From: Thermoprotei archaeon
GTDB lineage: Archaea > Thermoproteota > Thermoprotei > Thermofilales > B15-G2
Direction: 5' to 3'
Assembly (NCBI GenBank): GCA_003650815.1
Contig: QMSB01000005.1
Coordinates: forward strand, 1-43,242
DNA: 43,242 nucleotides
Below are positions 41,183 to 43,242 of this stretch, in pieces; position 1 is the stretch's first letter, and each line of letters starts with the position of its first letter. The position numbers and the translations under genes were made by a program. Under the pieces are notes generated by a model. The model saw only the letters and a list, made by a program, of their open reading frames with translations, did no database searches and had not been told where the DNA came from.

Positions 41183-43204
41183 ATGGGAGAGGAGACAAAA
41201 GTAAAAGAAGTAGAGCCCCTAGCCATTCTCAAGTCACCTAGACTAATAATCCTATGGATAATAATACTACTAGTATTCATCCCCTACCAAGCATTCAGAC
41301 TATACGGATGCTACGGCAACGGAGAACCATTCATATACCTAGTACTCTTACTAACAGCCATAATCGGCATAGCAAGCAAGAAATTCAAGCTAACACCACA
41401 AGAAGCAACAATAGCCTTTGCCATAGCAACAGTAGTAGCAGACATATCAATATACACAGCATTCTACATATGCCCACTAATGGGCATACCCTTCATCAAC
41501 CTCTACGGCGGACCCAACCTAGACAAAGTAAAAGACTGGATCCCCTCATGGATGCTCATACCCAAAGAAGTCCTAGAACCAGCTAGAAACGGAGGAGCAT
41601 CACTACCCTTCGGACCATTCCTACCAGTACTAGCCTTCCTAACAATATTCCTAGTATCCCTTAAGTTACTACAGCTAGCAACAGCAGGTATCATCGCAAG
41701 ACAGTGGATAGAAGTAGAGAGACTCCCATTCCCAGCCTTCATGCCAAGCCTCTACGTAATCAAATACTACTCCGAGGAAGTAGGAAAGAAGCCTAAACTA
41801 CTAACACTCAAAGGAAACTCAGCATACTGGCTAGGCTTCGTAATAGGCTTCGTAGTAAACGCCATAGCCATCATGGAAGTATTCAGCGAAATCGTCACCG
41901 GCAAAGTATATATCCAGCTGCCCGCGAGCACGGGATTCATTGGACAGTTTGTAGTTGATCTCAGATTTTTAGAGCCGTACTTGCCGGGTGCAATGCTGTA
42001 CTGGTATCCGGGACTTGACTTCGGTTTCTTCCCAGTGGCTTTGTTCCTTCCACTGGACGCTATGGCGACTGCTATACTGTGGTTCTTCCTGTGGTATATC
42101 TTTTACCCAGCGATAGTTAATATTCTTGGAATATATCCGACTAAGGTTACTGCGGGTCAGCTTGGTAATGGTGCTGTCGGTCCATGGCCTTTCAGGTGGG
42201 TTGGATTAATAGCTGTGCCCTTCGGTCTAGGTCTCTACGCGCTTGTGTTTAACTGGAGGTACTTTAAGGACTACTTGACTAAGGCATTTAAGAGGACTGA
42301 GCTTAATCCCTCACTTCCTGAGACTCTGCCAGTGTATACTGGTATAGTGGCGTTTATACTAATGGTAGCTCTACTAGCTGCGATAGGAATGCCTGTAGTA
42401 CTAGCGATCATATGGATGATCGCTGTAATTATATTCTGGCTCGGTATGGCTAGGGTGGCTGGTGAGTACTTCACACAGCCACTGGACTGGAGAGGATTTA
42501 TCAATGGTTTTATGGGCTTCTCGCAGACTATAATGGGCTGGCCTAACCCGTATCCGTCTAAGGAGGCTTGGGGCACAATAATGAGTATGAGACTGACTAA
42601 CAACGTTGTGGAAAGAGAGGTTGACAGCTGTTGGGGCTTCCTTGGATGGTACCGTGTCGCAAGGGATACTAATACGAGTTGGAAGGCGTTGTATATCGCT
42701 CAACTTATAGCAGTAATTATAGGAGTGATTCTTGCTTGGCCAGCTGTCTACGGGCTGGCTTACTACAAGGGTATTGAAGTGAGCTGGAGTGGATATGTGA
42801 CGAGGGTGTTCATTAGGTATGGTGCTAGGAGATTTGTTGACTATGGTCTAGCGGGTACAGTGAACGCTATTGGTACATGGAATATGTTCAGGGTTGGCTG
42901 GTTCTTCGGAGGCATTATAATGGTGTTCGCTATTATCTGGCTGAGGCTTAGATTCCCATGGTTCTTCATTAACCCTGTTGGTCTGCTGTGGCAGCATCCG
43001 TGGTGGCTCGGCGCTACTATGCTGGCTTTCGTTATAAAGTATGTCGTTATTAAAGTGGGTGGTGCGGAGGCTTACGAGAAGTACTTGATACCGTTTGCTG
43101 TCGGCTGGGCTTTCGGAGGTGCTATAGGTACTCTAGTGACATACTGGCCTGAGAACATTTCTAGAGCCTTCTTCAACAGAGTGTTCGCATGGTTCTGGTG
43201 GTAA
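41183..43204 (+). CDS. DUF6785/DUF6784-type OPT-like polytopic transporter
   Basis: The 673-residue protein has about 14 hydrophobic segments, and resembles the OPT-superfamily-like DUF6785/DUF6784 proteins common in thermophilic crenarchaea. Seen: SPRLIILWIIILLVFIPYQAF, FKLTPQEATIAFAIATVVADISIYTAFYI, GNGAVGPWPFRWVGLIAVPFGLGLYAL, GEYFTQPLDWRGFINGFMGFSQTIMGW, and the C-terminal RLRFPWFFINPVGLLWQHPWWLGATMLAFVIKY with the HPWW segment. OPT proteins move oligopeptides or metal-siderophore complexes with protons; what this branch moves is not known to me. A GTGAGGG ribosome-binding site fits the ATG start. The first third of the gene is A/C-rich and the rest G/T-rich on the coding strand; the switch falls near codon 250. 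Confidence 0.8.
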   Translation: MGEETKVKEVEPLAILKSPRLIILWIIILLVFIPYQAFRLYGCYGNGEPFIYLVLLLTAIIGIASKKFKLTPQEATIAFAIATVVADISIYTAFYICPLMGIPFINLYGGPNLDKVKDWIPSWMLIPKEVLEPARNGGASLPFGPFLPVLAFLTIFLVSLKLLQLATAGIIARQWIEVERLPFPAFMPSLYVIKYYSEEVGKKPKLLTLKGNSAYWLGFVIGFVVNAIAIMEVFSEIVTGKVYIQLPASTGFIGQFVVDLRFLEPYLPGAMLYWYPGLDFGFFPVALFLPLDAMATAILWFFLWYIFYPAIVNILGIYPTKVTAGQLGNGAVGPWPFRWVGLIAVPFGLGLYALVFNWRYFKDYLTKAFKRTELNPSLPETLPVYTGIVAFILMVALLAAIGMPVVLAIIWMIAVIIFWLGMARVAGEYFTQPLDWRGFINGFMGFSQTIMGWPNPYPSKEAWGTIMSMRLTNNVVEREVDSCWGFLGWYRVARDTNTSWKALYIAQLIAVIIGVILAWPAVYGLAYYKGIEVSWSGYVTRVFIRYGARRFVDYGLAGTVNAIGTWNMFRVGWFFGGIIMVFAIIWLRLRFPWFFINPVGLLWQHPWWLGATMLAFVIKYVVIKVGGAEAYEKYLIPFAVGWAFGGAIGTLVTYWPENISRAFFNRVFAWFWW

Positions 43205-43220
43205 ACTAGAATAATTAAAT

Positions 43221-43235
43221 TTTTCTTTCTTTTTC
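43221..43235 (+). terminator. U-rich terminator after the OPT-like transporter
   Basis: A run of TTTTCTTTCTTTTTC begins 16 bases after the stop of the transporter gene, the usual form of an archaeal transcription terminator. Confidence 0.55.
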
Positions 43236-43242
43236 TAAATAC

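Noticed and set aside
1-43242. CRISPR arrays, tRNA genes and insertion sequences
   Set aside because: Intergenic regions were read for regularly spaced repeats, T-arm plus acceptor-stem patterns and transposase motifs. None was convincing.

Overview
The window looks like a chromosomal segment of a (hyper)thermophilic archaeon, most likely of the Thermoproteota (Crenarchaeota) type. Evidence: many GTG and TTG starts, TATA-like boxes 25-30 bases before start codons (leaderless genes), a canonical archaeal C/D box sRNA, an archaeal PDCD5 protein, SurE, DUF1893, DUF1847, a HepT/MNT pair and a DUF6785-type OPT-like transporter. By eye the base composition is AT-rich (about 40% G+C). I cannot name the genus. 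No rRNA, tRNA, CRISPR array or insertion sequence was seen.

Layout. 1-7.2 kb: a ribokinase cut by the window edge, a class II amidotransferase-like protein, a PLP aminotransferase, an intergenic region with a C/D sRNA and a strong hairpin, SurE, a small nuclease-like protein, DUF1847, two Ras/Rab-like small GTPases and DUF1893. 7.2-12.1 kb: a large DEAD/DEAH helicase, a WD40 beta-propeller protein and a third small GTPase. 12.3-19.4 kb: a YdjM-type membrane hydrolase, HypF, a glycerophosphodiesterase, a flavin reductase, an MscS-type channel, an ArsB/NhaD-type permease and a small membrane protein. 19.4-24.5 kb: a decayed beta-propeller glycosidase-like gene (two in-frame stops and a frameshift), a DegT aminotransferase, PDCD5, a sulfatase-fold enzyme with Thr at the nucleophile position, and a HepT/MNT module in which both genes are frameshifted at A6 runs. 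24.5-31.7 kb: a nitroreductase, a heterodimeric ABC exporter with one degenerate ATP site, a QueG-like ferredoxin protein, an unusual ATP-grasp protein and a coiled-coil HTH regulator. 31.7-43.2 kb: a DUF89 phosphatase, a GT-C-like membrane protein, a three-gene operon (FtsX-like permease, secreted alpha/alpha-toroid protein, second FtsX-like permease), a 600-base A/C-rich intergenic region and an OPT-like transporter.

Four things deserve most attention. (1) Three Ras-like GTPases and a WD40 protein lie within 6.7 kb; two of the GTPases carry Glu where Ras has Gln61. (2) The permease/toroid/permease operon has no ATPase gene nearby and looks like an undescribed envelope system. (3) Base composition on the + strand switches abruptly from A/C-rich to G/T-rich inside the single transporter gene near 41,935, the direction expected at a replication origin, or alternatively a chimera of two paralogues. 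(4) Both halves of the HepT/MNT module are broken, or made conditional, by one-base shifts in A6 runs.

The ABC pair shows complementary degeneration: the first subunit supplies the intact signature and the second the intact Walker B Glu and H-loop His, giving one competent ATP site. Gene functions come from motif reading only; no database search was possible.
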